From: Oceanospirillum linum
GTDB taxonomy: Bacteria; Pseudomonadota; Gammaproteobacteria; Pseudomonadales; Halomonadaceae
Length of the DNA: 64,000 bases
Assembly (NCBI RefSeq): GCF_001995095.2
Contig: NZ_MTSD02000001.1
Span: 124,001-188,000 of the forward strand
Direction of reading: 5' to 3'
The notes below the pieces were generated by a model that was not told where the DNA came from, searched no databases, and saw only the letters and a list, made by a program, of their open reading frames with translations. Below are positions 39,271-48,126 of this stretch, piece by piece. A program made the translations under genes and the position numbers. How positions within the stretch are numbered: position 1 is the first letter of the stretch; each line of letters starts with the position of its first letter.

Positions 39271-39981
39271 ATGAGCGCAACAAAAAGCTATCAGGAGATC
39301 ACCGCTGACGGTCTCTGGAATAACAACCCGGCACTGGTTCAGCTGTTGGGACTATGCCCTCTGCTGGCGGTCACCGGTTCTGTGGTGAACGCTTTAGGTC
39401 TGGGTATCGCTACCATTCTGGTACTGGTGGGTTCTAACCTTTCGGTCTCTATGATCCGCAACTTTGTACCGGAGCAGGTACGCCTGCCCGCCTTTGTCAT
39501 GATTATCGCCTCCTTTGTGACCTGTGCGGAACTCCTGATGCAGGCCTTCACCTACGAGCTGTATCTGATTCTGGGTATCTTTATCCCCCTGATCGTCACC
39601 AACTGTGTGATTCTGGGCCGGGCTGACGCTTTCGCCAGTAAAAACCCAGTGATACCTGCAGCAACCGATGGTTTCATGATGGGTATCGGTTTCACCGTGG
39701 TGCTGGTACTGCTGGGAGCAATGCGTGAGCTACTCGGCCAGGGCACCCTGTTCGAAAATATGCAGCTGCTGTTTGGCCCTATGGCCGCTAACTGGAAGAT
39801 CGTGGTCTTTGAAGATTACAGCTTCCTGTTTGCTATTCTGCCACCGGGTGCATTCGTCGGTATGGGGTTACTGATCGCACTGAAGAATATCGTTGATGGT
39901 CACCTGAAAGCCCGTGCCGAACGCAACAGAGCAGATGAGCCCAAACCAACCGTTGACCGTCGCGTGCGCGTTACAGGGTAA
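39271..39981 (+). CDS. rnfE: Rnf/Rsx complex subunit E
   Basis: A 236-residue inner-membrane protein of the NqrDE/RnfAE family, six helices, homologous to RnfA. It has the cysteine motif [12 protein letters not shown] and the partner [12 protein letters not shown]. The start at 39271 (MSATKSYQ) follows the family; an in-frame start five codons earlier is weaker. It is the last subunit gene. In E. coli nth follows here; in this window nth lies 10 kb away. Confidence 0.95.
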   Translation: MSATKSYQEITADGLWNNNPALVQLLGLCPLLAVTGSVVNALGLGIATILVLVGSNLSVSMIRNFVPEQVRLPAFVMIIASFVTCAELLMQAFTYELYLILGIFIPLIVTNCVILGRADAFASKNPVIPAATDGFMMGIGFTVVLVLLGAMRELLGQGTLFENMQLLFGPMAANWKIVVFEDYSFLFAILPPGAFVGMGLLIALKNIVDGHLKARAERNRADEPKPTVDRRVRVTG

Positions 39982-40041
39982 AAGAGTCGGTTAAACGGGG
40001 CGTGTTACGGGTTAAAAAGATCAGATGAATAGGTAAACGTT

Positions 40042-40575
40042 ATGCCACAGCTATTTATGGTTTATCTGGGCGGTCGTGCCGGTCAGTGTCATATCGAAGT
40101 GCACGATCTGCGTTTTGTGGTGGGCGAGCGTATCGAAGATACCTACCCGGCCCTGATTCAGCAGTGGTACGGCCACAAAAACAACCTGCATCTGGACAGC
40201 TATCATATCGTCGACACCGTGCCCGGTGCCGATGGCCGCAGCTATCAGGTCTCCCTTTCTGCCGAGCCGGTTCAGTCTTCAGTTCAGACCGCACTCAAGC
40301 TCTACTTCGTTAATCTGGGCGGTTATCAGCCGGATCAGATGGCAGAACAGCACGCCTTCGGGCTCTTTGCCTGTCACGATGATGAAGAAGCCAAGCAGAT
40401 GGCAAAACGTCACCTGCTGACCACTGCCCGCCATCAGCACAAAGATAATCTGCATGATGTGGATGACTGCCTGCCGGTCTCTCTGCTGGAAAACTGGCAT
40501 ATTCAGCTGACCGCCACCGACAAACCGGTTAAGCCCCTACGCCCGGACTGGTTCGGCTATGAGGTGATCGGCTAA
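40042..40575 (+). CDS. DUF1543-family protein
   Basis: A 177-residue soluble protein made of two similar halves. The first begins MPQLFMVYLGGRAGQCHIEV, the second LYFVNLGGYQPDQMAEQHAF, the duplicated DUF1543 pattern. No enzymatic motif is known for the family. It starts 60 bases after rnfE in the same direction without an intervening terminator, so it may be read from the rnf transcript. The link to Rnf is positional only. Confidence 0.8.
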   Translation: MPQLFMVYLGGRAGQCHIEVHDLRFVVGERIEDTYPALIQQWYGHKNNLHLDSYHIVDTVPGADGRSYQVSLSAEPVQSSVQTALKLYFVNLGGYQPDQMAEQHAFGLFACHDDEEAKQMAKRHLLTTARHQHKDNLHDVDDCLPVSLLENWHIQLTATDKPVKPLRPDWFGYEVIG

Positions 40576-40751
40576 AGCTTCTTTCGCCTGCCAGCACCTT
40601 CTTCCATAACCGACCCTGCGTTTACTGCTCCCCTTTTTTGCCCCCCTTTATCCGCTTTCAAAGAGTGTTAAACTGAGGTTTCAGACACAATTTCACCCAG
40701 AGTCAGACAAACAAACCCCAGTCATCGTCAAACATCGACAAGGAAGCAAAG

Positions 40752-42116
40752 ATGCCCACCGCCCAACATAAAAAAGCTCACGTCAGAACAACAGACAGCA
40801 AAATAGAACGCCAAAAGCTGATTCACCGGGAACTGGAGCGGGTCGACCACCAGGATCCGACTCTCGGTTGCGCCAAGCATATCAAGATGGCCAGCAACCC
40901 TTTTGTCTTTCTCCGTGGTTCCGCCCAACTGTTTTATGCTGATCTGGCTAAAGGCAACCTGAAACTCCCGGAAGCCCTGCTAACACCACCACTGACCACC
41001 GTGATGGGTGACTGCCATACCTCTAACTTTGGTTTTCTGAGTGAAGAAGGCGCCCATGGCGAAAGCGTGATCTTTGCCCCTAATGATTTTGATGATGCCT
41101 GTATCGGCCATGCTGCATGGGATCTGGCGCGCTTCTGTACCAGCCTCGCCCTCTGTGTCGATTTTGCTGAAGGTGCTCTGGCAGGACGTTACGCCTTAGA
41201 AGAAGCCCTGGATGATGATCAAGCGGTAAGTGCGGCTCAGCGCCGCACAGCGATGGCCGCATTTCTGGAGCAGTATCTGGCCACCTGTCAGAACTGTGCT
41301 GATGATGCCCTAAACCGCAATCAGGTTCTGGATCGCTTTAAAAAGAAACATATCCTGAACGCCCCTTATAAAAAGGCGAAAAAGCGAATCTGGGGCGGGA
41401 AAAAATTTATGGAGAAAAGCTCACTGGCGAAAGAGGTGGATCTTAGCAAGCAACCAATGCGCTTTCGTGATCGTCCGGAGCGCTTTAAGCCGCTATCAGC
41501 GAATGAAGCCCGCGAACTGATCCATCATTTCGAACCCTATATGGATGACAACATCCTCGATATTACCGAGCGCCTGAATGCCGGCACCGGCTCGGTGAAT
41601 ATGCGGCGCTTTTACTGCCTTGTGGGGCCGGAAACCTTTAGTTCAGAGGATGATCTGGAGCTGTGTCATCTGGTGGAGATCAAGCACCAACGCCATGCCG
41701 CCCCGCTGTATCACTTCCCGGAACTGAGCGCTGTTAACCGCCTCAATCCTGCCCACCTGACGGTACATTGCCAACAGCGTATGCAGCGCAAACCGGATCT
41801 GGTACTGGATGAAGCCGAATGGCAGGACGGCCACTGGCTGATCCGCTCCCGACACCACGCCAGGGTGGGTATCGATCCTGAGGATATCGTCTTCGGCAAA
41901 CAGGCCGTGAGCGGTGGCTTTGAACAATACGCCGCCACCTGCGGACAAGCCCTCGCCCTCGCCCATTGTCGCGGCGACCGCCGCTCCACCCATTTTGAAC
42001 AGGCGATGGCAGCTGTTCTCCCCGATCAGATCGAAGCCTTAATCAACGCCTGTGATGGGTATGCGGAACAGGTGAAAGAAGATTGCCGGTATTTGCAGGG
42101 ATTGTATCTCGGATAA
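40752..42116 (+). CDS. DUF2252-family protein
   Basis: A 454-residue soluble protein. The DUF2252 signatures are FVFLRGSAQLFYADLAKG, TTVMGDCHTSNFGF and NDFDDACIGHAAWDLARF. The last two resemble the catalytic loop (GDCHxxN) and DFD metal site of aminoglycoside-phosphotransferase-like kinases, so a kinase-type activity is plausible but unproven. AAGGAAG before the ATG supports the start. The gene stands alone between the rnf region and a leftward hypothetical gene. Confidence 0.82.
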   Translation: MPTAQHKKAHVRTTDSKIERQKLIHRELERVDHQDPTLGCAKHIKMASNPFVFLRGSAQLFYADLAKGNLKLPEALLTPPLTTVMGDCHTSNFGFLSEEGAHGESVIFAPNDFDDACIGHAAWDLARFCTSLALCVDFAEGALAGRYALEEALDDDQAVSAAQRRTAMAAFLEQYLATCQNCADDALNRNQVLDRFKKKHILNAPYKKAKKRIWGGKKFMEKSSLAKEVDLSKQPMRFRDRPERFKPLSANEARELIHHFEPYMDDNILDITERLNAGTGSVNMRRFYCLVGPETFSSEDDLELCHLVEIKHQRHAAPLYHFPELSAVNRLNPAHLTVHCQQRMQRKPDLVLDEAEWQDGHWLIRSRHHARVGIDPEDIVFGKQAVSGGFEQYAATCGQALALAHCRGDRRSTHFEQAMAAVLPDQIEALINACDGYAEQVKEDCRYLQGLYLG

Positions 42117-42145
42117 TAACAAACCGGGGCTAAACACGGCCCCAA

Positions 42146-42724
42146 TTACCTTGAAATTTGGATTCTGCAATACCCTTCTGGATAAGGTAGTCGGCTATTA
42201 ATTTCCACTACCAAATCCATATACCAGTCCAGACACTCGTGCCACTCAGAAGTATCCCCCAAAGGCCGGTTCTTGTATGCATGAATAGCATTTCTTCGAT
42301 TTTGGATTTTCTCAACAAAATCGATCTGGACTTGATCTAACAGAGCCTTTTTTTTGCAAAAGGTCTTTAATTGTTCAAGCGTCAGTATATCGGCCTGCAA
42401 GACCTTTCCTTTTTTTCCTCTTGGTACGAGTTCGTCTTTCAGATAATCCTCTAAATAGACGGATAGATATAACTTCAAAGTCCCTTCAAGCAGAACCCCT
42501 AGATTGGACCAGGCTAGAATTAACTCTCCATCATCAAGATGGCTTGATACCCAGTTTTTTAAAACCTTTGAAAGGCTAACTTGCCAATCCAAGCGCGATT
42601 TAGACATTAATTCTGAGGCTGAAGGAGGAGCCCACCCATGAGCTTGAGACCAAAAATGGGCTAACTTGGTATTTGCTTCAACGATCTCATCAATTACACC
42701 AACAATCCTTTGTAACTTATCCAT
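42146..42724 (-). CDS. Hypothetical protein with a HEPN-like RNase motif
   Basis: A 192-residue mostly helical soluble protein. Near the C-terminus the segment IQNRRNAIHAYKNRP contains an R-x4-H motif, the signature of HEPN ribonucleases found in toxin-antitoxin and abortive-infection systems. The surrounding helices fit a HEPN bundle, but the match is only the motif and its context. The ATG at 42724 has AAGG eight bases upstream. The gene is AT-richer than its neighbours and has no obvious antitoxin partner beside it. It is convergent with the DUF2252 gene and divergent from the broken phosphoribosyltransferase. An alternative is an unrelated helical protein with a chance motif. Confidence 0.6.
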   Translation of the reverse strand: MDKLQRIVGVIDEIVEANTKLAHFWSQAHGWAPPSASELMSKSRLDWQVSLSKVLKNWVSSHLDDGELILAWSNLGVLLEGTLKLYLSVYLEDYLKDELVPRGKKGKVLQADILTLEQLKTFCKKKALLDQVQIDFVEKIQNRRNAIHAYKNRPLGDTSEWHECLDWYMDLVVEINSRLPYPEGYCRIQISR

Positions 42725-42870
42725 TCTCACAGCCTTATTATTCAATCTATAAAGTTAACCCACTCAATATTAACAGTCTCTTAGGACTGAAAATAATACT
42801 TAATAAAAAAGGCTAATAAACACCGATAAACCCGCTACACTTAGGCGTAAACCCACACCAAGGATTCGGT

Positions 42871-43615
42871 ATGGACAGAGTTTACGCCTTCCCAAAATCA
42901 GCCCGTCATTTTCACTGCTTCACGCAGGATTCCTCAATCAAACAACACCCCGCTTATCAGCAGGGCAAAGCCGGTGATGCCGATTCAGCATTGCAGCTGA
43001 TTAATGATCTTGCGTTTGATTTTCTGCTCTCACTGCAAGGAGAATTCCCCCCCAGATTGCCTTTACGTTGCCCCTTTCGCGCAGGAGGCCACAGGCGACA
43101 ATGCCTTACCCCTGATGTTATCCTTAACGTGTGCGGAGATACTTGAAGGTACAAGTGAAGATGATATCGTTCAGAAAGAACGCGTTTTTCACACCGGTGC
43201 CGATCCTATGGAAAGAATGATCGCCCGCCCCTCCTTTGAAGGACAGGTCCAGCCCGGTCAAAATTATGTTCTGGTGGATGACGTAACCAATATGGGTGGG
43301 ACATTAGCCGAACTGGCAAATTATATTCAGATCAGTGGCGGTAACGTACTAGGTACAATCGTGCTGGTTAATGCAGGCCGATCAAAAGAATTTCTGGCTC
43401 CCAAAAAACATCTTCGTTTACTGGAGGATCGCTACAATGACTCAATCCAAAAACTCTTCGGCATCCACATCTCAGCCTTCACAGCCAACGAAGCCTCTTA
43501 TCTCGTCGGCTTTAGAACGCTTAACGAGATCCGAAATCGATGCGCTAAGGCAGAAAAAGAAACAATTAACCGCCTCTTATCAAAAGGTCATCAAAGACCG
43601 GGTGGCTCAGCATAA
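42871..43615 (+). pseudogene. Phosphoribosyltransferase-like gene split by a frameshift at C7
   Basis: The first frame (from ATG 42871, MDRVYAFPKSARHFHCF) runs well to SLQGEFPP, then a run of seven C residues (43047-43053) intervenes. The continuation is in the +1 frame: DCLYVAPFAQEATGDNALPL, then the PRPP-binding loop YVLVDDVTNMGGTLAEL, and on to 43615. With six C residues the two frames join into one 248-codon gene. It is therefore a pseudogene, a sequencing error in the homopolymer, or a gene using slippage or +1 frameshifting. The PRPP loop VLVDDVTNMGGT identifies a type I phosphoribosyltransferase; the substrate is unknown. The frame beyond the C-run is well preserved, which argues against old decay. 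Confidence 0.75.
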
Positions 43616-43634
43616 AGCAGCGACTCAGGGCTAG
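43437..43634 (+). CDS. Small ORF overlapping the phosphoribosyltransferase 3' end
   Basis: A 65-codon ORF in another frame than the phosphoribosyltransferase. It begins with ATG at 43437, nine bases after a strong GGAGG, and ends 19 bases beyond the larger gene's stop. The product has a Ser/Gln/Pro-rich start and a helical charged second half (ALERLTRSEIDALRQKKKQL). Overlap is 179 bases. The SD and the natural-looking helical tail favour a real protein; it could still be a chance frame. I do not recognise the family. Confidence 0.5.
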   Translation: MTQSKNSSASTSQPSQPTKPLISSALERLTRSEIDALRQKKKQLTASYQKVIKDRVAQHKAATQG

Positions 43635-43660
43635 ACTCCCCTTCCTATTCGCATCGAAAC

Positions 43661-43690
43661 GCCCTTAAGGTTAGCCTTAAGGGCATCTTC
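43661..43690. terminator. Bidirectional terminator
   Basis: A perfect 10-bp stem GCCCTTAAGG / CCTTAAGGGC with loop TTAG. It lies between the rightward small ORF and the leftward argO. The T-run is weak on the plus strand (ATCTTCATTT). Confidence 0.7.
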
Positions 43691-43692
43691 AT

Positions 43693-44322
43693 TTACACCG
43701 CCGCGATCACCAAACTCACTGCAATCGACCACATCACAAGACAAACAAAGCCATCTAATACCCGCCATGCGATCGGTTTCTGAAACAGAGGGGCCAGCCA
43801 GCGCGCCCCAAGGCTGATGCCAAAAAACCAGATAAAGGAGAAGCTGATTGCGCCAAAGGCAAACCAGAAACGCTCTCCTTCCGGGTATTGACCGCCGATA
43901 CTACCGATCAGCACCACGGTATCCAGATAAGCGTGCGGGTTCAGCAGGGTTACTGCAAGAGTGGTTAACAGCGCCTTCTTCAGGCTGGTTGCGCCTTGAC
44001 GATCCGCCTCCAGGCTCTGATCTTTTAACGCTGAGCGCAGCGCGCCAAACCCGTACCAGAACAGAAAGGCCGCGCCGCCCCAGCGGGCAGCACTGAGCCA
44101 AAGTTCATTCTGGCTGATCAGGGCGCCCATGCCGGCGACACCGAGAGTAATCAGCACCGCATCAAAAAAGCTGCACACACCGGCAATCGGCCAGTGATAC
44201 TGGCGTTTCAACCCCTGTGATAAGACAAAGGCATTCTGCGCACCGATAGCCATAATAAGACCGGCACTGGTTCCCAATCCCTTAATCAGGGCCCATAGAT
44301 AAACACTTGCTACCGCACTCAT
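43693..44322 (-). CDS. argO: LysE/ArgO-family basic amino-acid exporter
   Basis: A 209-residue inner-membrane protein with six predicted helices. The conserved LysE start is GLGTSAGLIMAIGAQNAFVL, and LNPHAYLDTVVLIGSIG near residue 120 is the family's Asn-Pro motif. It exports arginine or lysine and protects against excess. The ATG at 44322 has GGAG nearby; much longer in-frame extensions are unlikely. It is divergent from an ArgP-like LysR regulator, the classic arrangement of a LysR gene and its target. Confidence 0.92.
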   Translation of the reverse strand: MSAVASVYLWALIKGLGTSAGLIMAIGAQNAFVLSQGLKRQYHWPIAGVCSFFDAVLITLGVAGMGALISQNELWLSAARWGGAAFLFWYGFGALRSALKDQSLEADRQGATSLKKALLTTLAVTLLNPHAYLDTVVLIGSIGGQYPEGERFWFAFGAISFSFIWFFGISLGARWLAPLFQKPIAWRVLDGFVCLVMWSIAVSLVIAAV

Positions 44323-44506
44323 CACACACTCCACAATAATAAACAGGATAACTCTGGGTGGCCTGCCCTGGACACGCCTGAACCCGTTATCCGATGCAGT
44401 GCATCTTGCCTCTGGAGCATAATTAAGTAAAACTAATGATTTTAATTGATCATTAAAATATCTAATAAAGCTCACAATAGCCCGCTTAGACTCCAAGGAA
44501 AACACC

Positions 44507-45427
44507 ATGAGCTTGTCACTGGACCCGAAACAACTCAGCGCCCTGCATGCGGTGATTGAGGAGCAGAGCTTCGATAAAGCCGCCAAGCGCCTGCATGTCA
44601 CGCAATCGGCGATCTCTCAGCGCATACGGCAACTGGAGGAGAAACTGGGACAGGCGGTGATGATCCGTAGCACGCCCCTTGTGCTGACGGCGACCGGTCA
44701 ACGGGTACTGAAGTTTTACCATCAACTATCACTACTGGAGGGTGAATTGAGCCTTAGCCTGAATCAGGCCACAGAGCAGGGCTTCAGCCGTATGCCGGTG
44801 GCGGTTAACGCCGACAGTCTCGACACCTGGTTCCCCGGGGCTCTGGCTCCCTTAGTTCATGAGCATCCATGGGTGCTGGATATTAAGATCGATGATCAGG
44901 AGCAAACCCATCATCTGTTAAGAACCGGTGAGGTGCTAGGCTGTGTGAGTGCTTCCTCACAGGCGATGCAGGGCTGCGATTGTTTCCCTCTGGGGGTGAT
45001 GCGTTATCGGGCGCTGGCCACACCGGACTATATCGCCCGCTATTTTCCTGACGGTATCACCGAGTCAGCTGTGGCTGAAGCGCCCGTGGTGGAGTTTAAC
45101 CATAAGGATGAGCTACAAAATCATTTTCTGCGCTATATCGGACTGGATTCGGTCTCCTACCCAAAACACAGAGTGCCCGCCACCGGCCCCTACTTTCATC
45201 TGATTCGTTTAGGCCTTGGCTGGGGGATGGTGCCGGATCAGCAGAGCCAGCCCTATCTTGATCTGAGCAACCAGGAGAGCGCTACGGTGACAGAACTGGC
45301 ACCGGGACAAACCATTGATGTACCACTTTACTGGCATGTGTGGAATCTGAAATCGGAAAATATCAGGCGGTTGACCCAGGCGGTTATCAAAGGCGCAAAA
45401 AAACACCTGACACCAATAGAAGCCTGA
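44507..45427 (+). CDS. argP: LysR-family regulator of the ArgP type
   Basis: A 306-residue LysR regulator. The N-terminal winged HTH (about 1-65) contains FDKAAKRLHVTQSAISQRIR. The C-terminal effector domain includes the ArgP-like MGMVPxxQ region (GWGMVPDQQSQPYL). ArgP activates argO when arginine is bound; lysine locks it. The 184-base intergenic region with argO should hold the shared operator, but I saw no clear T-N11-A site. AAGGAAA precedes the ATG. Confidence 0.9.
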   Translation: MSLSLDPKQLSALHAVIEEQSFDKAAKRLHVTQSAISQRIRQLEEKLGQAVMIRSTPLVLTATGQRVLKFYHQLSLLEGELSLSLNQATEQGFSRMPVAVNADSLDTWFPGALAPLVHEHPWVLDIKIDDQEQTHHLLRTGEVLGCVSASSQAMQGCDCFPLGVMRYRALATPDYIARYFPDGITESAVAEAPVVEFNHKDELQNHFLRYIGLDSVSYPKHRVPATGPYFHLIRLGLGWGMVPDQQSQPYLDLSNQESATVTELAPGQTIDVPLYWHVWNLKSENIRRLTQAVIKGAKKHLTPIEA

Positions 45428-45463
45428 TACGTCCGCCGCGATCTGTAAACGGCTGAACCCCCG

Positions 45464-46003
45464 TCAGAAAGAAGAATCCGGCTGTTTCAGAAACTCAAGC
45501 TCCTCCGGGGTGGATTCCCGCCCTAGAATGGCATTTCGGTGGGGGTAGCGGCCAAAGCGATCAATGATAGCTTTATGTTTACGTTCAAATTCCAGGTTTT
45601 CTTCCAACCCCAGAGCACTGAACACCTCAATAGCAATAACATGCATTTCCGGGTTTTCACTGTGCATCAAAGGCATGTAGACAAACAGGCGCTCCTGCTG
45701 GGTAAGAGAACGATCATCTCCGGACTCGATCGCAGCCAGGGTTAGCTGAACAGCTCTGTCATCAACAGCAAAAGCTTCAGGGGAATCCCGGTAGATATTT
45801 CTCGAGAACTGATCCAGTACAATAATCTCAGCCAACCGGCCACGGGGCTGGTATCGCCAGTCAGCTAAGCCATACTCTTTCGCTTTATTCAGGGTGGCTT
45901 CAAAACGCGTTTTAATCATCTGATCCAACGCGTTATCTTTAATCCACCACTGTTGCGGTGAAAGCTCCTTAAACCAAAACTCAATAACCGGTTGCCACAG
46001 CAT
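45464..46003 (-). CDS. DUF924-family protein
   Basis: A protein of about 179 residues. The DUF924 pattern is IEFWFKELSPQQWWIKDNAL at the start, then RGRLAEIIVLDQFSRNIYRD and LTQQERLFVYMPLMHSE. The fold is helical, TPR-like, with no known activity. The ATG at 46003 has AAGGG about eight bases upstream; an in-frame ATG four codons earlier is too close to it. It is convergent with argP. Confidence 0.82.
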   Translation of the reverse strand: MLWQPVIEFWFKELSPQQWWIKDNALDQMIKTRFEATLNKAKEYGLADWRYQPRGRLAEIIVLDQFSRNIYRDSPEAFAVDDRAVQLTLAAIESGDDRSLTQQERLFVYMPLMHSENPEMHVIAIEVFSALGLEENLEFERKHKAIIDRFGRYPHRNAILGRESTPEELEFLKQPDSSF

Positions 46004-46127
46004 AGGTCTATCCATCCCTTAGTCCATTACACTCTGACTATAAGAGGCGATCCGGGATATTACCAGCTCATGCTGTTTTGCGTCAGAATTCAAAGCGTTT
46101 CTTTAGACGCTATCAATGGGCAGAAGC

Positions 46128-46739
46128 TTAATACTCGATAGGCACGATATGCTCGGAATAAAGTGTGTATCCCGCCAGCGCCAGATCAGTATCAGCAGCG
46201 TCGATGGATAAGCGACCACTCACCCAGATCGCATCTTCCAGTAAGGATTCCGCGATAGGAATCTCAGTCTTCACATAGATAATCTGATTAGAAGGCGGCG
46301 GCGGCACATGGATGCAGGCACCGAAGTAGGGAACCAGAAGAAACTCGGTCACACCTTCAGGGGTAATCTCCAGGGGCGCAATATAGCCACCCAAGCGAAC
46401 CGGCATACCTTCCAGCTTCCCGACAACCGGAGCCGACTGATACGCCTTCTGGAGTTTTTCCATAATTTCGACGATCAGCGGATCATCATCGGTCAACTGA
46501 GCGATTTTTTCCGGGTCATACTGATCCAGGATCGCATCTGCCCGAAAACCTTCAGGGATCAGGTCTTCCCAGCTCAGATCCAACAGCTGATCATCTTCAT
46601 TCCAACGGGATTGCACTAAAGGAGACAACTGGTCAAAATCGGCTGGCTGAGCTCCCCAGGCTGGTGATATACCCAAACCTAACGCAACCATAACCAGCAC
46701 AGTAACCTTTTGCGCCCACTTCTGACTCAGCTGTCTCAC
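46128..46739 (-). CDS. DUF3299-family secreted protein, ZrgD-like
   Basis: A 203-residue protein starting at GTG, with a signal peptide (1-29, LGLGISPAWGAQ). The mature domain has the DUF3299 motif VRLGGYIAPLEI, then VPYFGACIHVPPPPSNQIIYVK, whose Cys and His could bind a metal. It is the last gene of a leftward four-gene set (DUF2796, ATPase, permease, DUF3299), 76 bases after the permease. The same set makes up most of the Vibrio zrg zinc-uptake locus. Role in zinc handling is inferred from that context. Confidence 0.8.
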   Translation of the reverse strand: MRQLSQKWAQKVTVLVMVALGLGISPAWGAQPADFDQLSPLVQSRWNEDDQLLDLSWEDLIPEGFRADAILDQYDPEKIAQLTDDDPLIVEIMEKLQKAYQSAPVVGKLEGMPVRLGGYIAPLEITPEGVTEFLLVPYFGACIHVPPPPSNQIIYVKTEIPIAESLLEDAIWVSGRLSIDAADTDLALAGYTLYSEHIVPIEY

Positions 46740-46815
46740 ACGTTAACCCTTTCCAATCAATGAGCGGGCTATAATATCAACCCTGTTCAGCGCTTATCAA
46801 CAACACTAAGAAGAT

Positions 46816-48126
46816 TTAAAGCCTGACTGATAAACCTTCAGCCAGAGAGATCCGGTAAGCCCGCAACCCAGGCCATAGCCCTACCAGCAGACCCGCAACA
46901 GCGATAACACACAGGAGCTTCAGCTCAGTCAGACTAAAGCCACTGACCGGCAGCCAGATCCCCCAGATATCATAAATAGCAGGGGCAGCGATCAGCAGTA
47001 ACAGATAGAAAACACCGGCACCTATCAGCAGGCCCAGCAGAGTCAGAATAAAGGCCTCAGCAACCAGCAAAAGCAATACTTGCATCGGCCTGGCTCCAAT
47101 AGCCCGCAGAATAGCGATCTCCCGGCGGCGCTCATTGAGCCCGGTCAGAATCACCGACATCAGACCTACCAGGCCGCTGATCACCACAAAACCCGCGACC
47201 ACGAGCAGTGCATTCTCTGCAACGCCAACCAGCTTCCAAAGTTGTTGCAGGGCCACCGCAGGCATCACCGCTTGTAAGGGCTCACCGATCACTTTTAATC
47301 CCTGCCCACCTTCATTAATACGGCGCTGAACTTTGAACAGCTGGGTTTTCTTTTTCACCCCCACCAACAGAGCTGTAATCGCTTTAGGCTGCAGCTGCGC
47401 CCTATCCAGTGAAGTATTTTTCCCCTGCTTTTCAGCAAAACGGGTACGAATGTCCCCCAGTGCTGGCTTACCCCAGCCAACGTGAATCGCTTCAATACTT
47501 TCAAGACTGGCCAACACAGAGCGATCAACCGGCGTTCCCGTACGCTCCAGGATACCCACCAGGGTAAAGGGCTTATCATCGTGTTCTTTAAAGCTATGTT
47601 TCCCCATGCCGTGGGCGATAATCATTCGGTCGCCAACCTTATAGCCCAGCTTTTGTGCAACTTCGGCACCAATGACCGCCTGATAAAGTTGATTAAATCG
47701 CTTACCAGAAGCAAACTCCAGCGGTTGCTTACGGCCATACTTATAGTGATCGAAATAGGTCGCATCAGTACCCATCACGCGAAAGCCTTTATGGGAATCC
47801 CCTAAAGCCAAAGGCAGCGTCCAAGCCACTTCAGGCATGGCAGCAATCTCCTGTGCCGCCTCCCAACTCATATTGGCACTGGCATTCCCCAACTGAAAGA
47901 CTGAGTACAGCAACAGCTGAAGATCCCCACTGGGTGCGCCTACAATCAGATCCGTTCCCGAGATGGTCTGGTTAAAGCTGGTTCGGGCCTCAGTACGCAC
48001 CCGCTCAACGGTCAACAACAATGCAACACTGAACGCAATGGTCAGCACCGACAGAAAAACCGTTAACCGACGGTTAAGCAGGCTTCGGGCCGACAAGCGT
48101 ACCAGGGTTTTCAGGTTCAGGCTCAT
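46816..48126 (-). CDS. FtsX/MacB-type ABC transporter permease, ZrgC-like
   Basis: A 436-residue protein with four membrane helices. The first is near 18-40 and the other three fall in the C-terminal third (about 300-430, VAGFVVISGLVGLMSVILTG and following). A large periplasmic domain lies between, the FtsX/MacB permease layout. Members act in export or mechanotransmission rather than classical import. It starts inside the ATPase stop codon (ATGA), so the pair forms one transporter. In the Vibrio zrg locus the equivalent protein is part of a zinc-uptake system. Confidence 0.85.
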   Translation of the reverse strand: MSLNLKTLVRLSARSLLNRRLTVFLSVLTIAFSVALLLTVERVRTEARTSFNQTISGTDLIVGAPSGDLQLLLYSVFQLGNASANMSWEAAQEIAAMPEVAWTLPLALGDSHKGFRVMGTDATYFDHYKYGRKQPLEFASGKRFNQLYQAVIGAEVAQKLGYKVGDRMIIAHGMGKHSFKEHDDKPFTLVGILERTGTPVDRSVLASLESIEAIHVGWGKPALGDIRTRFAEKQGKNTSLDRAQLQPKAITALLVGVKKKTQLFKVQRRINEGGQGLKVIGEPLQAVMPAVALQQLWKLVGVAENALLVVAGFVVISGLVGLMSVILTGLNERRREIAILRAIGARPMQVLLLLVAEAFILTLLGLLIGAGVFYLLLLIAAPAIYDIWGIWLPVSGFSLTELKLLCVIAVAGLLVGLWPGLRAYRISLAEGLSVRL

